Shown: piece after piece, positions 24,175 through 33,230 of the stretch
Position numbering within the stretch: the stretch's first letter is position 1
Layout of the letters: each line of letters begins with the position of its first letter
DNA from: a bacterium
Lineage (GTDB): Bacteria > Myxococcota_A > Bradymonadia > UBA7976 > UBA1532
Reading direction: 5' to 3'
Length of the DNA: 64,000 nt
Assembly (NCBI GenBank): GCA_030427205.1
Contig: JAUHXC010000004.1
Location: 124,001 to 188,000, forward strand
Notes under the pieces: model-generated
Seen by the model: only the letters and a program-made list of their open reading frames with translations
Database searches by the model: none
Told to the model about the DNA's origin: nothing
Made by a program: the position numbers and the translations under genes

Positions 24175-24981
24175 ATGCCCTTCGCCGACGTCAACGGACA
24201 GCGCCTGCACTATGTCGACAGCGACCCCGACGGCCAGAAGCCGCCGGTGGTGCTGGTGCACGGGTTCTTGATGGACCACCGCATGTTCGACCCGATCGCC
24301 GCGGCGCTGGCCGACGCGTTCCGGGTCATCCGCTACGATACCCGCGGCTTCGGGCAGACCCGCTGGGACGGCCGGCGGTTCACCTTCTACGACGCGGTGG
24401 CCGACTGCGCGGGCCTGCTCGATCACCTCGGCATCGAGCGGGCGACCATCGGCGGCATGTCCCGCGGCGGCTACATGGCGCTGCGCTTCGCCCTGGTGCA
24501 CCCCGAGCGGACGCGCGCGTTGATCCTGATGAGCACCCGGGCGTCGGTCGATGCGCCCGAAGTACACGGCATCTACCGCCAGGTGCGCGATACGTGGCGC
24601 GACCATGGACCGATCGATCCGGTGGTGCACGGCAACGCCAACGGCATCCTCGGCCCGAAGGACGACGTGCCCCAGCTGTGGACCGACTGGCTGCCCCGCT
24701 GGCGCAGCTACGATCCCAAGGCCATCGCCGCCGGCATCGACGCGATGATCGAGCGCGACGACGTCAGCGATCGGCTGGGCGAGATCGAGGCCCCCGCGCT
24801 GATCGTGCACGGCACCGCCGACGCGGGCATCCCGTTCGCCGATGGCGAGCTGCTCGCCGAGAAGCTGCCTGGGGCCCAGGGGCTGGTGAAGGTCGACGGC
24901 GGGCACCACACGGCCGTCCTGGCCCACGCCGATACGGTGATTCCACCCATGCGCGCGTTTCTCCGCGAATTCGCGGGCTGA
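24175..24981 (+). CDS. Alpha/beta hydrolase (enol-lactonase/haloperoxidase-like)
   Basis: A 268-residue cytoplasmic hydrolase with a typical core: HG oxyanion motif VVLVHGFLMDHRMF, nucleophile elbow GGMSRGG with Ser96, acid in HGTADAGIPF, and the His in GGHHTAVLAH. It is closest in look to 3-oxoadipate enol-lactonase and related esterases; the true substrate is not readable. A weak GGAG site precedes the ATG. It stands alone between the divergent desulfurase and the efflux operon, with 122 bp to the next gene. Confidence 0.85.
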   Translation: MPFADVNGQRLHYVDSDPDGQKPPVVLVHGFLMDHRMFDPIAAALADAFRVIRYDTRGFGQTRWDGRRFTFYDAVADCAGLLDHLGIERATIGGMSRGGYMALRFALVHPERTRALILMSTRASVDAPEVHGIYRQVRDTWRDHGPIDPVVHGNANGILGPKDDVPQLWTDWLPRWRSYDPKAIAAGIDAMIERDDVSDRLGEIEAPALIVHGTADAGIPFADGELLAEKLPGAQGLVKVDGGHHTAVLAHADTVIPPMRAFLREFAG

Positions 24982-25103
24982 CAGCGGGGTATCGGGCCGA
25001 AGCGGGCAACGATCTGCGGCGGCGTGGCAACCCCTGACGCCCGCGGGCATCTTCTCGGGCGACGGCCGTGCGGCCAGCGATCCATGCAAAACGAAGGGCC
25101 TCC

Positions 25104-26549
25104 GTGCCGGCCAGACGCTTGACCTCTCGATTTCCGAATCTGCGCCCGCTCGTCGTGTGCGCCGCCGGTCTCTTCGCCCTCGTCGGCTGCCAGACCCACG
25201 CGGTCACCCGCCCCGACGCGGTCGAAGCCCCGATCAGTGTGCCCCAGGCGTGGTCCGGCGGCGGAGACGCCCGGCTCGAGGCCCGCTGGTGGACGGCGTT
25301 CGGCGACCCGGGCCTCGACGCCCTGATGCAGCGGGTCGAGGCCGAGAACCTCGACCTGCGCGCCGCGTGGGCCCGCCTCGACCGCGCGCGGGCCGAGGCC
25401 GACGCGGCGGGCGCCGGCTGGTGGCCGACCCTCGACGCGTCGGTGCAGGCCGGTCGCCAGCGCGCGGCGCTCTTCGGGCAGGCTCAGGAGTTCTCGCTGT
25501 ATCAGGCCAACCTCGCTGCCCGCTACGAGATCGACGTCTGGGGCAAGGTCGACGCGCTGACCGACGCCGCAGAGTGGCAGGCCGCCGCCACGGCGCTCGA
25601 CGTGCAGGCGCTGGCGATGTCATTGGCCGCGGCCGTCAGCGACGCGTGGTTCGACCTCGCCGGTCAGCGGGCGCTCGCCGAGCTGCTCGCGGCGCACGTC
25701 GAGCGCAACCGCAGCCTGCTCGAGCGGCTGGAGCAGCGCTTCGAGCAGGGGCTGGCCACGTCGGTCGCCGTCGGTCAGCAGCGCGGCGCTCTGCTCGCGA
25801 CCGAGGGGCTGCTGCCGTCCGTCCGGACGCGTATCGCCACGCTCAGCCACCGCCTGGCGCTGTTGGCGGGCGGCGCGCCGGGCAGCGACATCCCACTGCC
25901 CGGCGCGGCGGTGCCCGAGCCGCCCGCGCTGCCGGCGACCGGCGTACCGGGCGACATCTTGAAGCAGCGCCCCGACCTGCGCGCGTCGAGCCACCGGGTG
26001 GCCGCCGCCGACGCCGCGATCGCCGCCGCGCTGGCCGATCGTTTCCCGACCTTTGCGCTGTCGGCCTCCATCGGGACCGGCGGCGTCACCCCGATCAAGC
26101 TCGTCGAGCAATGGCTGTGGTCGGTGGCCGCCAGCGTCGCCGGGCCGCTGATCGACGGCGGGCGGCGGGCGGCGGTGGTCGAGCAGCGGCGGGCGGCGGT
26201 GCGCGAGGCCCTCGCCGGATTGGGTCAGGCGTGGCTGGTGGCGCTCGGCGAGGTCGAAGGCGCGCTGGTCGCGCTCGAGCAGTCGGCGCTGCGCGTCGCG
26301 ACGATCGAAGCCGAGCGGCAGTCGGCGGCGCAGCTCGTCGAAGAGGCCGAGGCCCGCTATCTCGCCGGGCTGGGCGACTATCTGCCCGTCGTCAGCGCGA
26401 TCCGCGGCGAGCAGGCCGCCGAGCGGGCGTTGCTGGCGGCGCGGGTCGAGCGGCTGCGGCTGCATGTGGCCCTCAACCGGGCGCTGGGCGGCGGCTTCGA
26501 GCCCGTCCGCTCCCCCAAGAACGAGCCAAGCTCCGAGGAGGCCCGGTGA
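25104..26549 (+). CDS. Outer-membrane efflux lipoprotein (TolC/NodT family)
   Basis: A 481-residue protein. The signal peptide has lipobox LVGC, followed by the characteristic NodT start (WWTAFGDPGLDALMQRVEAENLDL) and two long OEP helical repeats. The pattern LATSVAVGQQRGALL and the inter-repeat DILKQRPDLRASSHRVAAADAAI are diagnostic of RND-associated outer-membrane factors. It forms the trimeric outer-membrane duct of the pump encoded next. The GTG at 25104 has a GAAGGG site and is preferred over the GTG at 25068. The end overlaps the GTG of the adaptor gene. Confidence 0.88.
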   Translation: MPARRLTSRFPNLRPLVVCAAGLFALVGCQTHAVTRPDAVEAPISVPQAWSGGGDARLEARWWTAFGDPGLDALMQRVEAENLDLRAAWARLDRARAEADAAGAGWWPTLDASVQAGRQRAALFGQAQEFSLYQANLAARYEIDVWGKVDALTDAAEWQAAATALDVQALAMSLAAAVSDAWFDLAGQRALAELLAAHVERNRSLLERLEQRFEQGLATSVAVGQQRGALLATEGLLPSVRTRIATLSHRLALLAGGAPGSDIPLPGAAVPEPPALPATGVPGDILKQRPDLRASSHRVAAADAAIAAALADRFPTFALSASIGTGGVTPIKLVEQWLWSVAASVAGPLIDGGRRAAVVEQRRAAVREALAGLGQAWLVALGEVEGALVALEQSALRVATIEAERQSAAQLVEEAEARYLAGLGDYLPVVSAIRGEQAAERALLAARVERLRLHVALNRALGGGFEPVRSPKNEPSSEEAR

Positions 26550-27766
26550 AGCGATACACGACCATGCGCCGCCCGGCGGGCGTCCGGGCGCCCGTACTGG
26601 CCCTCTTCGCTCTCGTCGCGCTGGGCCTGCCCCTCGGCGGGTGCGGCGGCGAAGAGCAAGCGGGCGCGCCCGGCAAGGGCAAAGGCCCGCCGCCGGCCCG
26701 GGTCCGGGTCGAGCCGGTCGGGCAGGGCACGCTCACCGCCCGGCGCACCTTCCTGGGTTATGCCAGCCCGCTGTCGACGACGACCCTCGCCGCGGGGGTC
26801 TCGGGCACGGTCAGCGAGGTCGGCCCGCGGGTCGGCGATCGGGTCGAAGCCGGGGCGACGCTGGTGAAGCTCGAGACCGATCTGATCGAGCCGCGGCTCT
26901 CCGCGGCGCGCGCGGCGGAGCGTCAGGCGGCGGCCGAGCTGGCCCAGGCCCGCCGCGAGCGCGACCGGGCGGCGAAGCTGCCCCATCCGGTGATCACCGA
27001 CGCCGAGCGCGAGCGGTTCGAGAGCCGGGTCGACGCCCTCGAAGCGGCGGTGCGCGCGCGACGGGCCGAGGCCGAGCGGCTGCGGGCCGAGCTGCGGCGG
27101 CACACCGTCGAGGCGCCGTTCGCCGGCGTCGTGCGCGCCCGGACGGTCGAACCCGGCATGTGGGTCAACCCGGGTCAGGCCATGCTGGGGCTCGTCTCGG
27201 CCGACGCGCTGCAGATCGAGGTCGACGTCGACGCGGCGTTGCTCGATCAGATCCGACCCGGCGGCGCCGCGACGCTCGTCGGCCCGACCGAGGCGCCGAT
27301 CACCGTCAAGGGCGTGGTGCCGGCGCTCGACGAGACCACCCGCACCGCCCGCATCCGTCTGGAGCCCGACGCGCCGGTGAAGTGGCTCGTGGCCGGCAGC
27401 CCGGTCGATGTGCGCTTCGAGTGGCAGACCGCCGAGGGCCTGCTCGTCTCCCGCGACGCGCTCGTGCGCGGCCCGTCGGGCGTACGGATCGTCAAGGCGG
27501 TCGACGGCAAGGCGGTGCCGCAGTCGGTCGAGGTGGGTGAGACGGCGGGCGGCCAGGCGATCGTACGCGCCGAAGGGCTCGCGCCCGGCGATCAGGTCAT
27601 CACCCGGGGCAACGAGCGCATCCGCCCCGGGCAGCCGCTGCAGATCGTCGACGACGCGCCCGCCGGTCAGCCCGGCGGCGCGGCCAAGGGCCCCGGCGCA
27701 GCCAAGGGATCCGGCGCGGCCAAGGCCGGCGGACCCGGCGCGCCGGCCGCACGCGGAGGCGACTGA
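26546..27766 (+). CDS. RND efflux periplasmic adaptor (membrane fusion protein, HlyD family)
   Basis: A 406-residue lipoprotein (GGC lipobox at about 33) with the adaptor layout: a lipoyl half (GVSGTVSEVGPRVGDRVEAGATLVKLE), an alpha-hairpin (about 115-190, heptad-like, Arg/Ala/Glu-rich), the second lipoyl half (APFAGVVRARTVEPG), a beta-barrel, and a C-terminal membrane-proximal domain ending EGLAPGDQVITRG. The last 40 residues are a Gly/Ala/Lys low-complexity tail (KGPGAAKGSGAAK), unusual for the family. Middle gene of the tripartite efflux operon; it abuts the pump gene (TGA then GTG). Confidence 0.9.
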   Translation: MKRYTTMRRPAGVRAPVLALFALVALGLPLGGCGGEEQAGAPGKGKGPPPARVRVEPVGQGTLTARRTFLGYASPLSTTTLAAGVSGTVSEVGPRVGDRVEAGATLVKLETDLIEPRLSAARAAERQAAAELAQARRERDRAAKLPHPVITDAERERFESRVDALEAAVRARRAEAERLRAELRRHTVEAPFAGVVRARTVEPGMWVNPGQAMLGLVSADALQIEVDVDAALLDQIRPGGAATLVGPTEAPITVKGVVPALDETTRTARIRLEPDAPVKWLVAGSPVDVRFEWQTAEGLLVSRDALVRGPSGVRIVKAVDGKAVPQSVEVGETAGGQAIVRAEGLAPGDQVITRGNERIRPGQPLQIVDDAPAGQPGGAAKGPGAAKGSGAAKAGGPGAPAARGGD

Positions 27767-30700
27767 GTGGGCAACGGCGTCATCGCGTGGGCCATCCGCC
27801 GCCCGGTCACCGTCACCGTCGGGGTGATCCTCGTCGCCTTCTTCGGCGCCATGTCGGTGCTCGGGCTGCCGATCCAGCTGACCCCCGACGTCACCGTGCC
27901 CACGATCAGCGTCAGCACGGTCTGGCCCGGCGCGACGCCGGTCGAGCTCGAGTCGGAGATCATCGAAGAGCAGGAGGAGGCCCTCAAGAGCCTGCCCGGC
28001 CTCGTCAAGATGACCTCCGAGGCGCGGCCGTCCCAGGCCTCGGTCACCCTCGAACTCGAGGTGGGCATCGACCTCGAAGAGGCGCTGGTGCGGGTCTCCA
28101 ACCTGCTCGGTCAGGTGCCCGACTACCCCGAAGCGGCCCGGCAGCCGGTGGTCTCGACCGCCAACTCGTCGGGGCCGCCGCTGGCGGTGCTCGTCATTCA
28201 GTCCGACCCGCCGGGCCGCCCGGTCGAGGCCTATCGCACCTTCGTCGACGACAACATCGTGCCCCGGCTCGAACGCATCCGTGGGGTCTCGGGCATCCGG
28301 CTCATCGCCGGGCGCGACGAAGAGGTGCACATCGACTTCGACCCCACCGCGCTCGCCGCGCGCAAGGTCACCGTCGGTCAGCTCAGCGCCGCCATCCGCA
28401 GCGAGCTGCGCGACATCTCGGGCGGTGATCTGGCCATCGGCAAGCGGCAATACGTCGTGCGCACGGAGGTCGCCCCCGACGTGCCCCGCCGCCTCGAACG
28501 GGTCGTACTGCGCACCGACGCCGACGGCACGCCGGTCTTGCTCGGGGATGTGGCCGACGTCGAGGTCGGGCTGCGCAAGCGCGAAGCGGTCGGCATGGTC
28601 AACGGCGAGCCGTCGATGGCGCTGCTGCTCTTCCGCGAGGCGGGCTACAACGTCCTCGAGATCACCCGCGAGATCTACGAGGTCAACGAAGAGGTGCAGC
28701 GCGACCTGCTCGACGCCGAAGGGCTCGAGATCCGGGTGGTCAGCGATCAGGTGGGCTACATCGAAGGCGCGCTCGACCTCGTGCAGCAGAACCTGCTGCT
28801 CGGCGGCGTGCTGGCCATCGTCGTGCTGCTCATCTTCCTGCGCTCGATCCGCGCGTCGCTCGTGGTCTCGATCGCGATCCCGGTCTGTGTCATCGGCACC
28901 GCGCTGGGCATGTCGATCATGGGCCGCACCATCAACATCGTCTCGCTGGCGGGCATGGCCTTCGCGGTGGGCATGGTGGTCGACAACTCGATCGTCGTGC
29001 TCGAGAGCATCGACACCTGGCGCCAGCAGACCGGCGACGTGAGACGCGCGGCCCTCGAAGGCACCCGCGAGGTCTGGGGCGCCATCCTGGCCTCGACCCT
29101 GACCACCGCCGCGGTCTTCGTGCCCATCATCGGCTGGCAGGACGAGGTCGGCGAGCTGCTGCGCGACGTCGCGGTGGCGATCTCGACGGCGGTCTTCGTC
29201 TCGCTGGTCGTCAGCGTGCTCGTCATCCCCAGCTTCTCCGCCCGGCTGCTCAAGGGCGCGAAGTCCGTCGCCGAAGACGAAGAGACCGCCGGTCGCGACG
29301 GCGTGCGCGGCGCCATCACCCGCGCCGTCGGCTGGATCGTCGCCACCCCCGCCCGCAGCCTGCTCGTCGCGCTCATCGGGCTCGGCGGCACCGGCGCGGT
29401 GGGCCTCTACATGGTGCCCTCGATGGAGTATCTGCCCACCGGCAACCGCGACATCGTCTTCGGAGTGGTCATCCCGCCGCCGGGCTATGGCGTCTCCGAG
29501 ATGCAGGCGGTGGGCGATACCATCCAGGACCACCTCGTGCCGCACGTCGGCGTCGAGAAAGACGGCAAGCCGGCCCTCGACCGCACCTTCTTCGTCGGCA
29601 CGCCCTCGCAGGCGTTCATGGGCGCGGTGGGCCAGACCGGCGAGCGCATGGGCGAGATCACCGCGTTGGTGCGCGAGGCGCAGTCCAAGGTGCCCGGCGT
29701 GTTCGCCTTCGCCTCGCAGGCCAGCCTCTTCGGCCGGCGGCTGGGCGGCGGCCGCTCCATCGAGATCGACCTGCTCAGCGCCGACCAGATCGGCACCATC
29801 CGCTTCGGCCAGATGATGATGGGCGCGCTGCGTGAGGCGCTGCCCGGCGCCCAGGTGCGGCCGATCCCCGGCCTCGACTTCGGCGCCGCCGAGTTCCGGG
29901 TCACGCCCGACCGGGCCCAGGCCTCGCGGCTCGGGCTCGCCGGCAGCGAGCTGGGCCTGTTGGTCTCGGCGTATGTGGACGGGGCGATCATCGGCGAGCT
30001 CGGTCCGGCCGGCGAGCCCAAGCTGGACGTCGTCCTGCGGGCCCGCGGCCTCGACGTCAGCGACCCGGGCAGCCTCGCCGCCGCGCCCGTGCCGACGCCC
30101 GCCGGCCACATCGTGCCGCTCGGTCGGGTGGCCAAGGTCGAAGAAGCCCTCGGCCCGACGGTCATCCAGCACATCGAGCGGCGGCGGGCGCTGACGCTGC
30201 AGGTCTCGCCGCCCGAAGACATCGCGCTCGAAGACGCGGTGGCCCTGGTGCGCGATACGGTCGTGCCGAAGCTGATGGACAAGGCCCCCGCCGACCTGCG
30301 CGTGCAATACGCCGGCAGCGCCGGTCAGCTCGACGGCGCGCAGGAGCGGCTGGTCTACGCCTTGCTGCTCGCGGTCATCATCAGCTTCCTCTTGCTCGCC
30401 GCGCTGTTCGAAGACTTCTTCGCCCCGCTGGCGATCCTCGTCAGCGTGCCATTGGCCGGAGCCGGCGGCATCCTCTGCCTGCGGCTGGTCGACGCGACGC
30501 TGGGCAAACAGCCGCTCGACATGATGACCGCCATGGGCTTCATCATCTTGATAGGGGTCGTGGTCAACAACGCGATCCTGGTCGTCGACGGGGCCATCAC
30601 CCGCATGCGGGCCGGCATGGCGCTGGCCGAGGCCACCGCCGACGCCGTGCGGCGCCGGGTGCGGCCCATCGCGATGAGCGCGCTGACCTCGCTGGCCGGG

Positions 30701-30901
30701 CTGGCCCCGCTGGTGCTCTTCCCCGGATCGGGCAGCGAGCTGTACCGCGGCGTCGGATCGGTGGTCCTGGGCGGTCTGGCGCTGTCGACGGTGCTGACGA
30801 TCTTCCTGGTGCCGGCGGTCTTCAGCGTGATCTGGCGAATTCGACTGGCGATCAAGCCGATGCAGATCGATCCCGACGCCGAGATCCCGGCGTCGGCCTG
30901 A
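27767..30901 (+). CDS. RND family efflux pump, inner-membrane transporter (HAE1/MexB-like)
   Basis: A 1044-residue transporter of full RND length. Twelve transmembrane helices occur in the usual 1+5+1+5 arrangement, with two large periplasmic loops. Helix 4 carries the proton-relay region GMAFAVGMVVDNSIVVLE with the essential acidic residue. The second half repeats it as FIILIGVVVNNAILVVD. The N-terminus (WAIRRPVTVTVGVI) and the motif PTISVSTVWPGATP are typical of AcrB/MexB-type pumps. It exports hydrophobic compounds with the two preceding proteins. Start is GTG immediately after the adaptor stop. Confidence 0.93.
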   Translation: MGNGVIAWAIRRPVTVTVGVILVAFFGAMSVLGLPIQLTPDVTVPTISVSTVWPGATPVELESEIIEEQEEALKSLPGLVKMTSEARPSQASVTLELEVGIDLEEALVRVSNLLGQVPDYPEAARQPVVSTANSSGPPLAVLVIQSDPPGRPVEAYRTFVDDNIVPRLERIRGVSGIRLIAGRDEEVHIDFDPTALAARKVTVGQLSAAIRSELRDISGGDLAIGKRQYVVRTEVAPDVPRRLERVVLRTDADGTPVLLGDVADVEVGLRKREAVGMVNGEPSMALLLFREAGYNVLEITREIYEVNEEVQRDLLDAEGLEIRVVSDQVGYIEGALDLVQQNLLLGGVLAIVVLLIFLRSIRASLVVSIAIPVCVIGTALGMSIMGRTINIVSLAGMAFAVGMVVDNSIVVLESIDTWRQQTGDVRRAALEGTREVWGAILASTLTTAAVFVPIIGWQDEVGELLRDVAVAISTAVFVSLVVSVLVIPSFSARLLKGAKSVAEDEETAGRDGVRGAITRAVGWIVATPARSLLVALIGLGGTGAVGLYMVPSMEYLPTGNRDIVFGVVIPPPGYGVSEMQAVGDTIQDHLVPHVGVEKDGKPALDRTFFVGTPSQAFMGAVGQTGERMGEITALVREAQSKVPGVFAFASQASLFGRRLGGGRSIEIDLLSADQIGTIRFGQMMMGALREALPGAQVRPIPGLDFGAAEFRVTPDRAQASRLGLAGSELGLLVSAYVDGAIIGELGPAGEPKLDVVLRARGLDVSDPGSLAAAPVPTPAGHIVPLGRVAKVEEALGPTVIQHIERRRALTLQVSPPEDIALEDAVALVRDTVVPKLMDKAPADLRVQYAGSAGQLDGAQERLVYALLLAVIISFLLLAALFEDFFAPLAILVSVPLAGAGGILCLRLVDATLGKQPLDMMTAMGFIILIGVVVNNAILVVDGAITRMRAGMALAEATADAVRRRVRPIAMSALTSLAGLAPLVLFPGSGSELYRGVGSVVLGGLALSTVLTIFLVPAVFSVIWRIRLAIKPMQIDPDAEIPASA

Positions 30902-30922
30902 GCGGGCCCTCTCGCCGCGCCG

Positions 30923-32044
30923 TCAGGGGGTATCGACCGCCCGCGCGCCGGCCAGCACATCTTCGGGCACCTCGCGCAGATCCCAGGCCAGGCCCATCTT
31001 CTCCAGCTGCTCGATGACCCGGAACGACGGGTCGAACTCACCGGGGCGGAACCCGGCCCGCGCCGCGTGACCGTAGTGATGGTGGTTGTTGTGCCAGCCG
31101 GTGCCCGCCGTGAGCCACGCCAGCCAGCGCACGTTGCGCGAGGTGTCATTCGTCTCGTAGGCCCGGGTGCCCAGCGACGGCTCATGGGCCAGCACGTTGA
31201 CCAGCCCCATGCCCACCAGCGGATAGAACGCGCGGAAGATGCCCCACCAGACCAGCCCCTGCCCGGCGTTCATGCCCGAGCCGGGCCACATCTCGCCCAC
31301 CGCCCAGCCGGCCAGCGTGCACGGGATCAGCGACAGGGCGAACGGCAGCAGCTGAAAACGATCGAGCCACTGCATCTCGGGCAGCCGGTTCAGGTCACCC
31401 GTCTCGCGATAGGGGAACATCAAGCTGCGCGGCGCGAAGAGCCACCCGGCGAACGCTCGCCAGCGGCCGTTGCCCGGGCTGTGCAGATCGTCGGCGGTAT
31501 CGGCGTGCTTGTGGTGATGCCGATGGGTCGCCGCCCACCAGATGGGGCTGCGGCCGGGCCACATCATCGTCAGCGCCGCCAGCGCGAAGCGCGTCGCCCG
31601 GGCCACCCGAAAGGCGCGATGAGCCAGCAGCCGATGCAGCACGACCTCGTGGGCGATCATGCCCGCATAGCCCCCCAGGGCCAGCCCGATCAGCGCCGGC
31701 CACGAGACGCCCCACAGCACGGCACCGGCCACGGCGAAGACCAGCGTCGAGCCGAAGCCGAGCAGCATCAGCCGCCGCTTGCGCAGCACCCGGGCGGGCA
31801 CCTCCACCGCCGGCGGCGCCGCCTGGGTCGACAGCGCGCCGATCGCGGGGACCGTCTCGGGCGGGACCGAACCCTGACCGCTCACGACCCGCAGCTCGAG
31901 CGTGCTCTGCCGCCGATCGTAGGCCATTCGATCGCGCTCCTCGACCGGCGGGAGGGGGTTGGTGGCTTCAAAATCCAGCGGGTCGACCGGCGGCCGCAGC
32001 GGGCTGCCTGGGGGCGGTATCGAGTCGAGCGGACCACGTTTCAT
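30923..32044 (-). CDS. Acyl-CoA/acyl-lipid delta-9-type desaturase
   Basis: A 373-residue membrane di-iron enzyme. The three His boxes of stearoyl-CoA-type desaturases are present: HRLLAH, HRHHHKHAD (HxxHH type) and HNNHHHYGHAAR. Four transmembrane helices surround them (e.g. LMLLGFGSTLVFAVAGAVLWG). It introduces a cis double bond into a saturated acyl chain at the inner membrane. The first 100 residues form a polar, Pro-rich cytoplasmic extension longer than usual. The ATG at 32044 is preferred; an upstream in-frame ATG would lie inside the operator-like element. A TetR-type operator-like palindrome and a -10-like box lie upstream. Confidence 0.9.
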   Translation of the reverse strand: MKRGPLDSIPPPGSPLRPPVDPLDFEATNPLPPVEERDRMAYDRRQSTLELRVVSGQGSVPPETVPAIGALSTQAAPPAVEVPARVLRKRRLMLLGFGSTLVFAVAGAVLWGVSWPALIGLALGGYAGMIAHEVVLHRLLAHRAFRVARATRFALAALTMMWPGRSPIWWAATHRHHHKHADTADDLHSPGNGRWRAFAGWLFAPRSLMFPYRETGDLNRLPEMQWLDRFQLLPFALSLIPCTLAGWAVGEMWPGSGMNAGQGLVWWGIFRAFYPLVGMGLVNVLAHEPSLGTRAYETNDTSRNVRWLAWLTAGTGWHNNHHHYGHAARAGFRPGEFDPSFRVIEQLEKMGLAWDLREVPEDVLAGARAVDTP

Positions 32045-32075
32045 AGGCGATGAAGAGCTTTTCGCATGTCTCGGA

Positions 32076-32122
32076 TGTGAACTCATCTTCGTTCACACCT
32101 CTTTATTCGGGCCGACAGTATA
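32076..32122 (-). promoter_or_regulatory. Desaturase promoter -10 and operator-like palindrome
   Basis: On the minus strand a TATACT box (32117-32122) is followed by a perfect 7-bp inverted repeat, TGTGAAC-N8-GTTCACA (32076-32097), about 32 bp before the desaturase start. The GTGAAC half-site resembles, from memory, operators of TetR-family fatty-acid-desaturation regulators. A repressor there would block early transcription. No such regulator gene lies in the window. Confidence 0.4.
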
Positions 32123-32288
32123 CCGACCCGCCCGGGCGATGCACCCTCGGCAGCATGCCCTCGCGCGTCGGGTGCCGCCGCGGTCGTCGGTCTGCGGCAA
32201 ACCCCGATGGCGCACTCGACTCGCCGATCGGCTACACTGCTGCCCGGCCGATCCGGTCGCGACCGGGTCGATGACCCACGGAGAACCG

Positions 32289-32948
32289 ATGAACAAGCTG
32301 CTGCTCGGCGCCCTGGGCGTGGCCGCCGTCGCCCTCCTCGTCTGGGCCTTGATGCCCGCCGCGCAGAGCCCGGTCGACGCGCCGGCCGTCGCGCCCCAGG
32401 CGCCCGCCACGGCAGGCGGCGCGAAGGCGCCGGCGACCGACCCGCCCGTCGCGGCCGGGAAGCCGGCGGCACCCCCGCGGGCGGCCAAGCCGATCGTGGC
32501 CGAGAAGGCCGCCGCCCCGAAGCCGCGGCTCGCACCCCCCAAACTGGCCGCGCCGCTGGTGCCCATGCCCGAAGGCGAGGTGCGCCCGCCCGAACAGGCG
32601 CGCTACGGCCGCAAGCCCGACCAGCCGCTGCCCCGGGTCGATCCGGGCGACTTCAAGGCCAGCGTACGCCGCTACTACGGCAACCTGCCGCGCAGCGGGC
32701 GCATGCCGGGCCGCATCACCGTCGAAGAGGTCTTCCCGCCCGCGGTCTACGAAGGGCTCAACATCCCGCCGCGCAGCCAGCTCGTCGAGATCGGGCACTA
32801 CCCGGCCACCGGACCCGAGGGGCTCACCGAAGCCCTCGAGATCCCCGACGACTCGATGAGCACCTTCGGCTTCACCGTCGTGACCCCCGACGGCCAGCGC
32901 ATCCGCGACTACGTGCAGCTGACGGACGAGCCCGAGCCCACGCCCTGA
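32289..32948 (+). CDS. Membrane-anchored hypothetical protein, Pro/Ala-rich linker
   Basis: A 219-residue protein. An N-terminal hydrophobic segment (residues 3-22) is either an anchor or a signal. It is followed by an 80-residue Ala/Pro/Lys-rich linker (repeated APKPRLAPPK-type pieces), and then a compact C-terminal domain of about 110 residues (RYYGNLPRSGRMPG, ITVEEVFPPAVYEGLNIPPRSQLVEIG). I do not recognise that domain. The layout suggests a periplasmic domain held off the inner membrane by a flexible linker. The ATG has a GGAGAA site. The gene is followed by a perfect palindrome (32951-32972). Confidence 0.7.
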   Translation: MNKLLLGALGVAAVALLVWALMPAAQSPVDAPAVAPQAPATAGGAKAPATDPPVAAGKPAAPPRAAKPIVAEKAAAPKPRLAPPKLAAPLVPMPEGEVRPPEQARYGRKPDQPLPRVDPGDFKASVRRYYGNLPRSGRMPGRITVEEVFPPAVYEGLNIPPRSQLVEIGHYPATGPEGLTEALEIPDDSMSTFGFTVVTPDGQRIRDYVQLTDEPEPTP

Positions 32949-32950
32949 GC

Positions 32951-32972
32951 AACCTCACGCGTGCGTGAGGTT
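32951..32972. promoter_or_regulatory. Perfect 10-bp-arm palindrome (hairpin or operator)
   Basis: AACCTCACGC-GT-GCGTGAGGTT begins 2 bp after the stop of the preceding gene. There is no following T-run, so it is a poor intrinsic terminator. The dyad resembles MerR-family operators and shares CCTCACG with the element at 33107-33122, ahead of a MerR-type gene. Confidence 0.45.
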
Positions 32973-33106
32973 CGACGTCGCCCGCCTCCGCCGGCCCGCG
33001 GGCGGCGTTATTCACCGTAGAAAGCGTCATTTCGTCTGATTTTGTCGTGAATTTTTCGGATTCCGACCGCCCGTGCGCGCAACGTTTGCCCGCCGCGGTG
33101 AATCTC

Positions 33107-33160
33107 ACCCTCACGTAAGGGTTTGAGTCTCTTGACTCGGGCATCGACAGCGCGTAGCGT
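33107..33160 (+). promoter_or_regulatory. Putative promoter and MerR-type operator of the isc operon
   Basis: The interrupted palindrome ACCCT-CACGTA-AGGGT (33107-33122) lies 10 bp upstream of a TTGACT -35-like box (33132-33137), which is 17 bp from a weak -10 (TAGCGT, 33155-33160). Canonical MerR activation needs a 19-20-bp spacer with the operator inside it; here the palindrome is upstream, so either repression by the neighbour or another factor is possible. About 70 bp before the MerR-type start. Confidence 0.35.
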
Positions 33161-33230
33161 CGCGCCGCTTCCGGATCGGGTCCGTGAGCAGCGCCGCGAA
33201 CAGCGCAGAGAGTGACGGCAGGAGGTCGGG

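Noticed and set aside
26378..30307. A 1309-codon open frame on the minus strand opposite the efflux operon
   Set aside because: It mirrors the codon bias of the real plus-strand genes, gives His/Asp/Arg-rich sequence with no domain pattern, and spans several genes. High-GC DNA commonly leaves antisense frames open.
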